DNA from: Rhodopseudomonas faecalis
GTDB taxonomy: Bacteria; Pseudomonadota; Alphaproteobacteria; Rhizobiales; Xanthobacteraceae
Length of the DNA stretch: 64,000 bases
NCBI RefSeq assembly: GCF_003217325.1
Contig: NZ_QJTI01000007.1
Span: forward strand, 1-64,000
Reading direction: 5' to 3'
Shown here: positions 55,431 through 63,950 of the stretch, piece after piece
How the letters are laid out: each line of letters starts with the position of its first letter
Position numbering within the stretch: position 1 is the first letter of the stretch
Made by a program: the position numbers and the translations under genes
The notes under the pieces: model-generated
Seen by the model: only the letters and a program-made list of their open reading frames with translations
The model's database searches: none
Told to the model about the DNA's origin: nothing

Positions 55431-57482
55431 TCAGCGCCCGGGCTCCGGTGGCAGCATCACAGCCCAGCCATAGGTCTGTGACTTGCCGTGGCCGAGCGGC
55501 AGCACCAAGGTGCCGAGCGTCGGCGTTAGCCCCTCCAGCGCCTTGCGATAGGGCTCTGGGATCTCGTCGGTGCGTGGGAAGTCGGCGGTCGACCACAGCA
55601 CCAGCGTGCCCGAAGCTTTCAGCCGTTCCGGGGTGATCCAGGGGCTTTTGCGGAAATCGCCATCGATGAACACCGATGGCCGCGGCGAAGCGTACAGCGC
55701 CACAAAGCCGGCCTGCTTGAAATCGCCGGTGACGATGTCGAAGCGGCGGAAACTCTTGCCATTCCAGATCGACTGCATGGCATTGGACAATTCGCGCGCC
55801 GGCCACATCTGGGTCGGCACCTGGCCGGAGCCGCTGGCCTTGGCGTAATTGAAGGCAACATGCCCAATCGGCAGGCCGATCAGTACCAGCAGCCAGATCG
55901 TGGTCACCAGCCGCGGCGCGCGCAGCACCAGTTTCTGCGGCAGCAGCATCACCATCGCCAGCCCGGACAGCGCCACCAGCGAGCCGCCAATCTCCGGGCG
56001 CTGATCGACGCCGGCATAGGCGGTCATCGCGCCGATCATGAGCAGCGGCAAGAACGCCGCCATCAGCACCAGCGACTTGTCGAAGGTTTTGGGCTGTTCC
56101 AGCTCCAGCGTCACCGGCTCGCCCTGCAGCGGCAGTTTGGGGATCATCGCCAGCAGCACGATCACGATCATGCCGGCGTGATAGCCGACCTGCGACCCCA
56201 GGAATTTCAGGCCGGCGAACAGCTTTGCGAACACGCCTTCGACCGGCGGGCGGTCGAACGCGAAGGTGAACGGCAGGAAATCGTTCTGCACCAGCCAGAT
56301 CAGATTGGGCAGCAGCAGCGCCGTGCCGACCAGCACCGCCAGATACGGGCCGCGCGTGGCCAGCGCCCGGCGCCCCTGCGGCATCAGCAACAGATGCAGG
56401 CCGAGCACCGCGAGCAGCAGCGCACCCGAATATTTCGAGTACATCAGCAGCGCGGCGGCGACGCCGAACAGCGCCCAATTGCCGATCCGATTGTCGAGCA
56501 CCGCCTTGCGATAGATGTAAACGGTGGCGGCGAAGATCGGCAGCTGCCCGACGTTGTGACTGTACATCGTCACCGGCGGGCCGAAATAATAGATCAGGAT
56601 GGTGAGCGCGATCGCCAGCACCGCGCCGGTCTTGCCGACGGTTTCGATGCCGATCAGCCAGATGAAATAGAACGTCACCAGGATCGAGGCGATCGCCAGC
56701 ACGAAATGCGAGCCGATCCAGTGGAAGGTGAGTTGGTAGGCGATCTCCGTCAGCCACGGCTCAAGCGGCGGGTGCTTCCAGTAGCCCCACTGCATCTCCT
56801 TGCCGAACAGGAACATCTCGTAGCTGTCGAACGGCATGGCCGGGAAGCTGATGGTCGCGGCGAACCACAGCGCGCCATAGACCGCCATCACCCACAGCAG
56901 CAACCGGGCCGGCGAGTTGCGCAGCGCATCCAGGAAGGAGTCGCAGGTTTCCACAAATAGCGCGATGAAGCTGAATTCGCGGCCAGCCGCCGCACCGCCG
57001 CCCGGCGCGCTCGCGGCCAGCGCGGCCGGCCGGCTCTGGCCGCCGCCGGAGGTGCCAGTTGCCGGCTTGTTCTTGGCCGGCTTGCTCGCCGGCGCGGGCT
57101 TAATTTGCTGGGCGGGCTTGGCCTGCGGTGCGGGTTTTGCCTGCTGCGCGGGCTTATTTGGCTGCGCCGGCTTGGCTTGCTGCTGCGCAGGCTGCGCGGT
57201 CGTGGCGGGGGCAGGGCGTGGTGCCTCGGCCGCCGGACTGGCGTCCGCCGTGGTTTCGAGCTGGTCCGCCGGGACAGACGCGGGCGCGGCGACGCGCGCG
57301 GCCTGCTGGCCGCCACCCGTCCGCTTCTTCGGCCGGTTCCGCTGCTTCTTGCTGTGCTTTTTGATGGCTCGTGGTCCTTGGCGGTTCCGGGCGCCAGTCA
57401 ACCGCCAGCGAGCCGGATATGGTCTTCCGGACCGAGGTTTTAGTGCATTCAGCGCAGCGACAAAATGATCGGCCGCGGCCAA
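55431..57482 (-). CDS. Glycosyltransferase family 39-type membrane protein
   Basis: The 683-residue product is a multi-pass GT39-like (ArnT/PMT superfamily) protein with about eleven hydrophobic segments. An external motif near the first helices reads FDSYEMFLFGKEMQWGYWKHPPLEPWL; its acidic YE and HPPL elements match the donor/acceptor loop of dolichyl-phosphate-mannose and undecaprenyl-phosphate sugar transferases. Residues 70-160 form a long Ala/Pro/Lys/Gln-rich low-complexity lead (KPAQQAKPAPQAKPAQQ...). The only long start is a TTG at 57482, so the true N-terminus is uncertain and could lie further in. The substrate may be a cell-envelope polymer. It ends at a bidirectional terminator shared with clpA. 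Confidence 0.88.
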   Translation of the reverse strand: MAAADHFVAALNALKPRSGRPYPARWRLTGARNRQGPRAIKKHSKKQRNRPKKRTGGGQQAARVAAPASVPADQLETTADASPAAEAPRPAPATTAQPAQQQAKPAQPNKPAQQAKPAPQAKPAQQIKPAPASKPAKNKPATGTSGGGQSRPAALAASAPGGGAAAGREFSFIALFVETCDSFLDALRNSPARLLLWVMAVYGALWFAATISFPAMPFDSYEMFLFGKEMQWGYWKHPPLEPWLTEIAYQLTFHWIGSHFVLAIASILVTFYFIWLIGIETVGKTGAVLAIALTILIYYFGPPVTMYSHNVGQLPIFAATVYIYRKAVLDNRIGNWALFGVAAALLMYSKYSGALLLAVLGLHLLLMPQGRRALATRGPYLAVLVGTALLLPNLIWLVQNDFLPFTFAFDRPPVEGVFAKLFAGLKFLGSQVGYHAGMIVIVLLAMIPKLPLQGEPVTLELEQPKTFDKSLVLMAAFLPLLMIGAMTAYAGVDQRPEIGGSLVALSGLAMVMLLPQKLVLRAPRLVTTIWLLVLIGLPIGHVAFNYAKASGSGQVPTQMWPARELSNAMQSIWNGKSFRRFDIVTGDFKQAGFVALYASPRPSVFIDGDFRKSPWITPERLKASGTLVLWSTADFPRTDEIPEPYRKALEGLTPTLGTLVLPLGHGKSQTYGWAVMLPPEPGR

Positions 57483-57560
57483 GCGGCATCAAACCACCGC
57501 CGCTGCGGCGTTATGAACACCTGATGTAAGGGGAACCCGGGATCGCCCCAGGCTCGAGGC

Positions 57561-57902
57561 TCAATTGCCGAGCAGCACGTTCAGCCGGCGCTGCAATTCG
57601 CGCTTCTTGCGCTCGCTGCGCCGCAGCCGCTCTTCGAGGTCGGAGGCGTCGCCGCTGGTGTCAAACGCGACCCCGGCAACATTGTTGCGCAGCCACACGA
57701 TGCGCGCCAGGAACGAGCGGCCCTTTTTGGCGATCTGCAGCCGTAGGGTGTCGGGCAGGCCGGAGGCGCTGCCGAATTCCAGCCGGGCACCGTGTTCGGA
57801 GATGTTGCGCACCACGCAATCACGGGTCGAGCCCTGGTCATTGACCGAGGCCACGGCACCCAACATCACCTTGTCTCGAGATTGCTGCCGTCGCTCGGTC
57901 AT
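57561..57902 (-). CDS. PilZ-domain protein
   Basis: The 113-residue product is a single PilZ domain. It has the RRQQSR (RxxxR) element before the domain and the DCVVRNISEHGARLEF (D/NxSxxG) element, both contacting c-di-GMP in relatives. The remainder is the family's beta-barrel and a charged C-terminal helix (DLEERLRRSERKKRELQRRLN). It is a plausible receiver for the signal made by the GGDEF protein at 25990, but no direct link is shown. ATG 57902 is preferred because it is next to the RRQQSR motif; a longer reading to 58010 exists. Confidence 0.88.
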   Translation of the reverse strand: MTERRQQSRDKVMLGAVASVNDQGSTRDCVVRNISEHGARLEFGSASGLPDTLRLQIAKKGRSFLARIVWLRNNVAGVAFDTSGDASDLEERLRRSERKKRELQRRLNVLLGN

Positions 57903-58130
57903 GCGGTCGCGCTCCACGGTCGAGACGCCGAATCTACTCCGGTTTGCGCCAGAGAGAAGCGGCGTCGCATCGGCCGTTGAGATTAACGTAAACGGCCAGA
58001 CGGGCGTCACCAGCTACCGCAAGCGGCGCGGCGTGATGTCATCTGGCGGGCAGCCGGCCGAACTGTTTGGCATGGCGGTCCGGGCTTGCTAGGCATCAGG
58101 CCGTCGGGCGACGGTGTTGGACGCAAGTGC

Positions 58131-59174
58131 ATGCGCATGACAGGCGACGTGCTACGGGCCGTGTTGATCCTGCTGGCGCTGGTGCTGCTGCCGATTGGCG
58201 CGGCGGCCGGCGAGGCCGTGCCGGAGGCTGCGCCGCCTTCGCCGCCAGCGGTACCTGCCGTGCCAGCTGCCGAGGCACCTTCTGGAGCGCCATCCGCCGA
58301 ACCCGCGAATACTGAGCCCATCCAAGCTGAGCCCACCAAGCCTGCGGATCCGCAGCCGCCAGCCGCCGCGCAAGCCAATACCCGCGCGGCGATCTGCCTG
58401 ATGATCGAATCCGCGGCCAAAGCGCATGATCTGCCGCTGGAGTTCTTTGCCCGGGTGATCTGGCAGGAGAGCCGCTTTCAGCCCGGCGCCATCGGCCCGG
58501 TGACGCGCAGTGGTCAGCGCGCCCAGGGCATCGCGCAGTTCATGCCAGGCACCGCGAGTGAACGGCGGCTGCTCGATCCATTCGATCCGGTGCAGGCGCT
58601 GCCAAAATCCGCCGAGTTTTTGGCCGAGCTGCGTGACCGCTTCGGCAATCTCGGCCTCGCGGCCGCGGCCTACAACGCCGGCCCGCGCCGGGTTCAAGAG
58701 TGGATCGCCGGCACCGGACCGATGCCGCTGGAAACCCGCAACTATGTGCTGGCGATCACTGGCGCCTCGGTCGACGATTGGGCCTCCGGCGCCAAGGCCA
58801 AGGCGCCCGAAACGCCGTCGCCGCGCGACTGCCGCTCTTTGATGGCATTGCTCGACCGCGCCCCCAATCTGTTTGTCAGCGAGCTGGCGCAGCGCGTGAA
58901 ACTTGGCGTCGATCGGCCGTGGGGCGTGCAGCTCGCCGCCGGGTTCAACCGCGACCGTGCCTTGATGAGTTATGCGCGGGCGATGACGAAGCTCAGCAGC
59001 GTGATCGGTGATCAGGACCCGAGCCTGCTTGGCTCGCTGTTCCGCAGCCGCGGCACACGCACCTTCTATCAAGTGCGGATCGGCACCGACACGCGCGAAG
59101 CGGCCAACGAGCTGTGCACCAAGATCCGCCGCGCCGGCAGCGCCTGTCTGGTGCTGCGCAACCGCCCAGGCTAA
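58131..59174 (+). CDS. Lytic murein transglycosylase (SLT family)
   Basis: The 347-residue product has an N-terminal signal anchor (VLRAVLILLALVLLPIGAAAG). An Ala/Pro-rich linker and an SLT domain follow. The catalytic Glu113 is in IWQESRFQPGAIGPVTRSG and the GIAQFMPGTA and AAYNAGPRRVQEWI motifs follow. It cleaves glycan strands with formation of 1,6-anhydro ends. The C-terminal region (FNRDRALMSYARAM ... RIGTDTREAANELCTKIRRAGSACLVL) resembles a SPOR-like binding domain. ATGs at 58131 and 58137 are both possible, as is an upstream TTG 58086. It is divergent from the PilZ gene. Confidence 0.9.
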   Translation: MRMTGDVLRAVLILLALVLLPIGAAAGEAVPEAAPPSPPAVPAVPAAEAPSGAPSAEPANTEPIQAEPTKPADPQPPAAAQANTRAAICLMIESAAKAHDLPLEFFARVIWQESRFQPGAIGPVTRSGQRAQGIAQFMPGTASERRLLDPFDPVQALPKSAEFLAELRDRFGNLGLAAAAYNAGPRRVQEWIAGTGPMPLETRNYVLAITGASVDDWASGAKAKAPETPSPRDCRSLMALLDRAPNLFVSELAQRVKLGVDRPWGVQLAAGFNRDRALMSYARAMTKLSSVIGDQDPSLLGSLFRSRGTRTFYQVRIGTDTREAANELCTKIRRAGSACLVLRNRPG

Positions 59175-59278
59175 GGATGACGCGCGTGTGCGGCGAGCGC
59201 AGAGCGCTCCGCGCCGAGCAGCCTTGACGATTAGCACTTTCGTGGCCGTTATGCGCGAAGCAGCAACCGACGGTCACC

Positions 59279-60016
59279 ATGCGGCTTCCATCCCCCGAGT
59301 CGATGCGATGGCAACGACCATCCACTGCCTACGTGCTGGGCCTACGCTCGGCTGCAACCACCGTGCTGTCGCTGGTGCTGTTCGCGACCTATATCGGCAT
59401 CGGCGCGCTGGCTCATGATACCGGCTTCAGCCTGTTCTGGGTGCTGGCCAGCACCGTGCTGGTGTGGGCTGGGCCGGCGCAGATCATCCTGATTTCGATG
59501 CTCAGCTCCGGCGCCACCTGGCTGCAGACCGCGATTGCGGTGACGGTCAGCGCCATCCGGCTGTTTCCGATGGTGGTGTCGGTGCTGCCGATGATGCGCA
59601 CGCCCACCACCAAGAAATCGCAGCTGATCCTGCCGGCGCATTTCGTGGCGGTGACCATGTGGGTCGAGTGCTTTCGGCTGCTGCCGCAGGTACCACGCGA
59701 GCGGCGCATTCCGTTTGCACTCGGGCTCGGCACCGGCTTTGTAACGGTGTGCGTGTCGGCCAACGTCGTTGGCTACGGGCTCGCGGCCAATCTGCCGCAA
59801 CTGTTCGGTGCGGCAATCCTGCTGCTGACACCGCTGACCTTTCTGCTATCCACCGCACGCAACTGCCGTGAACTCGCGGACTATCTGGCGCTGATCCTCG
59901 GGCTCGCGTTGTTTCCGCTGGCCGGAATGCTCAACACCGGCGTCGATATTCTGATCAGCGGCGTCGCTGCGGGCACGATCGCTTATGGCGTGCATCGCTG
60001 GAGGCGCAGCCGATGA
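59279..60016 (+). CDS. azlC: AzlC family branched-chain amino acid exporter, large subunit
   Basis: AzlC with AzlD forms a small inner-membrane exporter of branched-chain amino acids and azaleucine. The 245-residue protein has five or six membrane segments, with the family stretches LFATYIGIGALAHDTGFSLFWVLASTVLVWAGPAQIILISML and ATWLQTAIAVTVSAIRLFPMVVSVLPMMR. The 4-bp overlap with the azlD gene (ATGA at 60013) indicates translational coupling. Start ATG 59279. Confidence 0.92.
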   Translation: MRLPSPESMRWQRPSTAYVLGLRSAATTVLSLVLFATYIGIGALAHDTGFSLFWVLASTVLVWAGPAQIILISMLSSGATWLQTAIAVTVSAIRLFPMVVSVLPMMRTPTTKKSQLILPAHFVAVTMWVECFRLLPQVPRERRIPFALGLGTGFVTVCVSANVVGYGLAANLPQLFGAAILLLTPLTFLLSTARNCRELADYLALILGLALFPLAGMLNTGVDILISGVAAGTIAYGVHRWRRSR

Positions 60017-60357
60017 CCGAGCTGCTCGGCGAATGGCAGGCGCTGCTGGTGCTGCTGCTGGCAGGGTTCTTGCCTAACGAAGTCTGGCGGATGCTCGGCG
60101 TCTGGCTCGGGGGCGGGCTCGATGAAGGCTCGGAACTGCTGGTGTGGGTGCGCGCGGTGGCGAGTGCGATCCTCGCCGGCGTGATCGCGCAGATTCTGCT
60201 GATGCCACCGGGCGCGCTGGCAGCCGTGCCGCCGACGCTGCGCTTTGGTGCAGTGGTGGCGGGACTGATCATCTTCCTCGCGACCAAACGCTCGATCTTC
60301 ATCGGCGTGCTGGGCGGCGAAGCGGTGCTGCTGTTTGGGCAATGGTGGATGGGTTGA
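60013..60357 (+). CDS. azlD: AzlD family branched-chain amino acid exporter, small subunit
   Basis: The 114-residue protein has three or four hydrophobic segments: LLVLLLAGFLPNEVWRMLGVWLGGGL, LLVWVRAVASAILAGVIAQILLM, GAVVAGLIIFLATKRSIFIGVLGGEAVLLFG. The LP NEVWR motif is typical of AzlD. Translation is coupled to AzlC by an ATGA overlap. Together they form a two-component membrane exporter. Confidence 0.9.
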   Translation: MTELLGEWQALLVLLLAGFLPNEVWRMLGVWLGGGLDEGSELLVWVRAVASAILAGVIAQILLMPPGALAAVPPTLRFGAVVAGLIIFLATKRSIFIGVLGGEAVLLFGQWWMG

Positions 60358-60408
60358 AATTGGCCAGATCGCAGTCGCCAACATCACAACAAAAAAGAGA
60401 GGGACGAC

Positions 60409-60864
60409 ATGTTGGTTGAGGACGAGCTGCGCGAAGGCGAGGTCACGGTGGTGCCGCCGCCGCCCAATGATGCCGGGCTGGTGTTCATCGGCCGGATCCG
60501 CACGCCCTGGAGCTCGCGCAGCGAGACGCCGCGCCAGGGCCGCCATGATGGGCCGGTGTGCCGGCTGGAAATCTTCGAGCCCTGGGGGCAGGCGCTGCAG
60601 GGCATCGACCACTATGCGACGCTCGATGTGGTCTATTGGCTGCACCAGTCGCGCCGCGATCTGGTGCTGCAGCGCGGCCACCACGCCAGCGGCGTGCGCG
60701 GCACGTTTTCGCTGCGCTCACCGCTGCGGCCCAATCCGATCGGGATTTCATCGGTGGCGCTGGTCGGCGTCGAAGGCAACACCGTGCTGGTGCGCGGGCT
60801 CGATTGTCTCGACGGCACGCCATTGATCGATCTCAAGCCCGATCGCTGCAATCACTCGCTGTAA
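60409..60864 (+). CDS. trmO: tRNA (N6-threonylcarbamoyladenosine-37-N6)-methyltransferase TrmO
   Basis: TrmO (TsaA/YaeB) methylates t6A at tRNA position 37, using S-adenosylmethionine through a beta-barrel fold. The 151-residue product shows the signature FSLRSPLRPNPIGISSVALVGVEGN near its end, with the GLVFIGRIRTPW start and ICRLEIFEPWGQALQGIDHYATL-like middle. Length is on the short side but complete. Start ATG 60409 has the upstream ribosome site agagagggacgac. It follows azlD by 51 bp, so it may share that transcript. A terminator follows at 60903-60931. Confidence 0.93.
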   Translation: MLVEDELREGEVTVVPPPPNDAGLVFIGRIRTPWSSRSETPRQGRHDGPVCRLEIFEPWGQALQGIDHYATLDVVYWLHQSRRDLVLQRGHHASGVRGTFSLRSPLRPNPIGISSVALVGVEGNTVLVRGLDCLDGTPLIDLKPDRCNHSL

Positions 60865-60902
60865 CGGATCGCCTTGCGGCTGCAGTGAACATCAAATGAG
60901 AG

Positions 60903-60931
60903 TTTCGGTTCTGATTCCATCAGAACCGAAA
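60903..60931. terminator. Bidirectional terminator between trmO and the HIT gene
   Basis: A 13-bp perfect stem (60903-60915 with 60919-60931) closes a 3-base loop and is followed by a T-rich run (acaatttt) on the plus strand. The converging HIT gene on the minus strand can use the same hairpin. Confidence 0.85.
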
Positions 60932-60936
60932 CAATT

Positions 60937-61365
60937 TTAGCCAGCCTGCAGCGCTGCGATCAGTTGCGCGGCGTGGCTCTCCAGCACCGCGGGGTCTTCC
61001 TTGCGGCTCTGGGGCGGCAGCAGCGCGACGCCGTCAAAGCGCGGCATCACATGCATGTGCAGGTGATAGACCACTTGCCCGGCAGCGGGCTCGCTGAACT
61101 GCTGCACGACAATGCCCTCGGCCTTGAAGGCGCGCATCGCGGCATGGGCGATGGTGCGCGCGCCGCGCGCCACATGCGCGAAATCCTCCGCTGAGATGTC
61201 GAGAATATTGCGCGCCGGCGCCTTCGGAATCACCAGGGTATGGCCGGGCGAGCGCGGCATGATGTCGAGAAAAGCAAATACGTGGTCGTTCTCATAGACC
61301 TTGTAGCACGGGAACTCGCCGCGCAGGATTTTGGCGAAGATGTTTTGCGGATCGTAAGCGGTCAT
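60937..61365 (-). CDS. HIT family nucleotide-binding protein
   Basis: The 142-residue cytoplasmic protein is a histidine-triad hydrolase of the HINT type, acting on nucleotide-linked phosphoramidates and related compounds. The core is YHLHMHVMPRF (the HxHxHxx triad) with the N-terminal FAFLDIMPRSPGHTLVIPK. Catalytic His is in the triad. Length is slightly above the Escherichia hinT size. It is the last gene of a minus-strand series (RidA-like, GDPD, GNAT, HIT) whose genes are separated by 50 to 76 bp except the first pair. Start ATG 61365. Confidence 0.93.
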   Translation of the reverse strand: MTAYDPQNIFAKILRGEFPCYKVYENDHVFAFLDIMPRSPGHTLVIPKAPARNILDISAEDFAHVARGARTIAHAAMRAFKAEGIVVQQFSEPAAGQVVYHLHMHVMPRFDGVALLPPQSRKEDPAVLESHAAQLIAALQAG

Positions 61366-61415
61366 GACGACTCCCAGATGTTACCGCGCGACTGTCGCCG
61401 CCGTGCGGGGCGCGG

Positions 61416-62642
61416 TCAAGTCGGCTCCTCGGCGGCCTTGCGAAACGGTCCGGCCTCGGTCAATTCGCGGGCGGCCGCGGCGACATAGGCGCGTTCCTGC
61501 TTAAGATATTCCGCCACCGCGCGGCGCAGCGCCGGATCGGCGATGTAATGCGCCGAATAGGTGGTCTGCGGCAGGTAGCCGCGCGCGATCTTGTGTTCAC
61601 CCTGGGCGCCGGCTTCGACCCGGGTCAGGCGCTCGGCGATCGCAAAATCGATCGCCTGATAGTAGCACACCTCGAAATGCAGAAACGGGTGATGCTCGAT
61701 CGCGCCCCAATGGCGGCCGAACAGCGTATCGCCACCGATGAAGTTGATGGCGCCGGCGATGTAGCGGCCGTTGCGCCTCGCCATCACCAAAAGCACCTGG
61801 TCGCTCATGGTGAGGCCGATCTCGCGATAAAATTCGCGGGTCAAATAGGGCCGGCCCCATTTGCGCGAGCCGGTCTCCATGTAGAACGCAAAGAACGCAT
61901 CCCAGGCCTGTTCGGTGATCGCGGTGCCGCGCAGCCTCTCAATGCTGATGCCGTTGGCGACGGCATCGCGCCGCTCGCGCCGGATCGCCTTGCGATGGCG
62001 CGAGGCGAGGGTGGCGAGAAAGTCGTCAAAGCAGGCGTAGCCGGCATTGTGCCAATGGAATTGCTGATCGGTGCGCTGCAGAAACCCGCGCTGCGCCAGA
62101 AACCGCCATTCGCTTTCGCGCGCGAAGGTGACATGCACCGAAGACGCGCGGCTTCCCTCGCACAACGCGATCAACCCTTCGGCGAGCGCTTGGCTGACGC
62201 GCTCACCATCGGCATCGCCGCGGATCAATAGCCGCGGCCCGGTGGCCGGCGTGAACGGCACCGACACTTGCAGCTTTGGGTAATAGCGGCCGCCGGCGCG
62301 ATGATAGGCGTCGGCCCAGCCGCGATCGAACACATATTCTCCGAGCGAGTGCGATTTCAGATAGCACGGCACGATGCCGACCACGCGGCCGCGCTGACGC
62401 GCGATCAGATGGCGCGGTGCCCAGCCGGTGTCGCGGCACGCCGATTGCGAGCTTTCGAGTGCGGCGAAGAAGGCATGGCTGACGAACGGATTGTAGGCGG
62501 ACAGTGCCGGCTCAGCGCCGCCATTGCGGCTGGCGCTCGGCAGTCCCGGCGCGCAGAGCGAGGTCGCGCAGGCATCCCAATCATGGGCATCGATCAGTGT
62601 CACCGACGCCGCCGTCTCCAGGGTGATGTCAGCTGCGATCAT
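61416..62642 (-). CDS. GNAT/FemAB-like N-acetyltransferase (COG3146, peptidogalycan biosynthesis type)
   Basis: The 408-residue product begins with SVTLIDAHDWDAC and carries NPFVSHAFFAALESSQSA, then GWAPRHLIARQRGRVVGIVPCYLKSHSLGEYVFD. The second half has GNAT/FemAB-type elements (FYREIGLTMSDQVLLVMARRNGRYIAGAINFIGGDTLFGRHWGAIEHHPFLHFEVCYYQAIDFAI). COG3146 members are annotated peptidogalycan biosynthesis proteins; the true acceptor is unknown. Cys-rich N-terminal region, no signal peptide. Start ATG 62642, 76 bp after the GDPD stop, on the same minus strand. Confidence 0.88.
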   Translation of the reverse strand: MIAADITLETAASVTLIDAHDWDACATSLCAPGLPSASRNGGAEPALSAYNPFVSHAFFAALESSQSACRDTGWAPRHLIARQRGRVVGIVPCYLKSHSLGEYVFDRGWADAYHRAGGRYYPKLQVSVPFTPATGPRLLIRGDADGERVSQALAEGLIALCEGSRASSVHVTFARESEWRFLAQRGFLQRTDQQFHWHNAGYACFDDFLATLASRHRKAIRRERRDAVANGISIERLRGTAITEQAWDAFFAFYMETGSRKWGRPYLTREFYREIGLTMSDQVLLVMARRNGRYIAGAINFIGGDTLFGRHWGAIEHHPFLHFEVCYYQAIDFAIAERLTRVEAGAQGEHKIARGYLPQTTYSAHYIADPALRRAVAEYLKQERAYVAAAARELTEAGPFRKAAEEPT

Positions 62643-62718
62643 GAAGCGGCAAAACCATCATCGGCTGGATCAAGCATGGTGGCTCCATGATCTCAAGATG
62701 TGGGGTCGGCGCGCTGGT

Positions 62719-63480
62719 TCAAGACGGCGTAGCGTCTGGAACAAATCCTTCAAAAATCATCTGGTCGGCATAGCGCGCGGCGCGCTCGCGCTGCTCGGGC
62801 GTGCGCACCGTCCAGGTCAAGAGCGGGCAGCCGAACAGATGGCGCGCCAGCCACGGCGCCGGCGCCGGCAATTGCTGCACCCAATAGGCAACGAAATGCG
62901 GCTGGGTGCGCAGGCTGTGACGCAGATAGAGCATGCTGTCGCGCTGCTGCGGCGTCAGCTTGACCCAATAGGGATCGTCATAGCTGCGCTGCGCGGTGAT
63001 GCCGCGCGGCAGTTCCGGCATCGCCTGCCGCAGCGCCAGCACCTGATCGGGATCGAACGACATGGCCGCGACCGGCCCTCGATAAGAGGCCAGCACCTGC
63101 GTGAGCCGCTTCACCAGCTGGCGATCGCCATCGAAGTGACTCTTCACTTCGATGAGGAGCGGCACACGGCCGGCAACGAGATCGCACAGGTCGCCGACCG
63201 TCATCATGCGCTCGCTGGTGTCCTTGAAGCGCACGCGCTTCAGCTCTGCGGCGGACAGCGTCGCGAGCGCGCCACTGCCGTCGGTGAGGCGGCCGAGCTC
63301 ATCGTCATGATGAACCATCGCCTCGCCATCGGCGCTGAGCTGAATGTCGACCTCGATGCCAAACCGGCCTTCGACCGCGGCGCTGATCGCGCCGGGCATG
63401 TTCTCGATCACGCCGCGGGCGTAATTATGCAGCCCGCGATGCGCAATCGGTCGTGCGGTCAGCCAGCCGGGCGCGCGCAC
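62719..63480 (-). CDS. Glycerophosphodiester phosphodiesterase
   Basis: GDPD hydrolyses glycerophosphodiesters to glycerol-3-phosphate and an alcohol. The 253-residue cytoplasmic-type product has the motif PIAHRGLH (His and Arg), the pair VDIQLSADGEAMVHHDDELGRLTDGSG (metal-binding Glu/Asp and HHD) and IEVKSHF. The GDPD family barrel follows. The start is a GTG at 63480, only 2 bp after the RidA-like stop (63483), so the two are probably co-translated; no ATG is present near the conserved start. Reading farther back would run into RidA's frame. Confidence 0.9.
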   Translation of the reverse strand: MRAPGWLTARPIAHRGLHNYARGVIENMPGAISAAVEGRFGIEVDIQLSADGEAMVHHDDELGRLTDGSGALATLSAAELKRVRFKDTSERMMTVGDLCDLVAGRVPLLIEVKSHFDGDRQLVKRLTQVLASYRGPVAAMSFDPDQVLALRQAMPELPRGITAQRSYDDPYWVKLTPQQRDSMLYLRHSLRTQPHFVAYWVQQLPAPAPWLARHLFGCPLLTWTVRTPEQRERAARYADQMIFEGFVPDATPS

Positions 63481-63482
63481 GC

Positions 63483-63950
63483 TCAGGCGACCTCGAACAG
63501 CCCTTCGACCTCGACCGCGGCATCCGCCGGCAGCGAGGCGACGCCGACCGTGGTGCGGGCGTGGCGGCCCTTGTCGCCGAACGCGGCGACCATCAAATCG
63601 GAGGCGCCGTTCAGCACCTTGGGGCCATCGATAAAATCGGGCGCGGAATTGATGAAGCCGCCAAGGCGTACCACCCGCACCACCTTGTCGAGATCGCCGA
63701 GCGCGGCTTTGACCTGCGCCAGCAGATTGATGGCGCAGCCACGCGCGGCGGCATTGCCCTGATCGACGGTGACATCGGTGCCGAGCTTGCCCTTGGCGAT
63801 CAGCTTGCCCTCGGCGTCGAAACACACCTGGCCGGACACGAACAGCAGATTGCCGGTGCGCACGAAGCTGACATAGTTGGCGACCGGGCTCGCCGGCTCG
63901 TGCAAATGAACGCCCTGCGCTGCGAGCTTCTGCTCAACCATGCCTGCCAT
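63483..63950 (-). CDS. RidA family (YjgF/YER057c) protein
   Basis: RidA enzymes hydrolyse reactive 2-aminoacrylate and other enamines. The 155-residue product has HEPASPVANYVSFVRTGNLLFVSGQVCFDAEGKLIAKGKLG, RGCAINLLAQVKAALGDLDKVVRVVRLGGFINSAPDF and GRHARTTVGVASLPADAAVEVEGL. The conserved Arg of the R105 position is seen as HARTT, with the VEVEGL ending. This is the long subgroup with about 150 residues and not the 128-residue RidA itself. Start ATG 63950. It heads the minus-strand series with GDPD immediately behind. Confidence 0.93.
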   Translation of the reverse strand: MAGMVEQKLAAQGVHLHEPASPVANYVSFVRTGNLLFVSGQVCFDAEGKLIAKGKLGTDVTVDQGNAAARGCAINLLAQVKAALGDLDKVVRVVRLGGFINSAPDFIDGPKVLNGASDLMVAAFGDKGRHARTTVGVASLPADAAVEVEGLFEVA

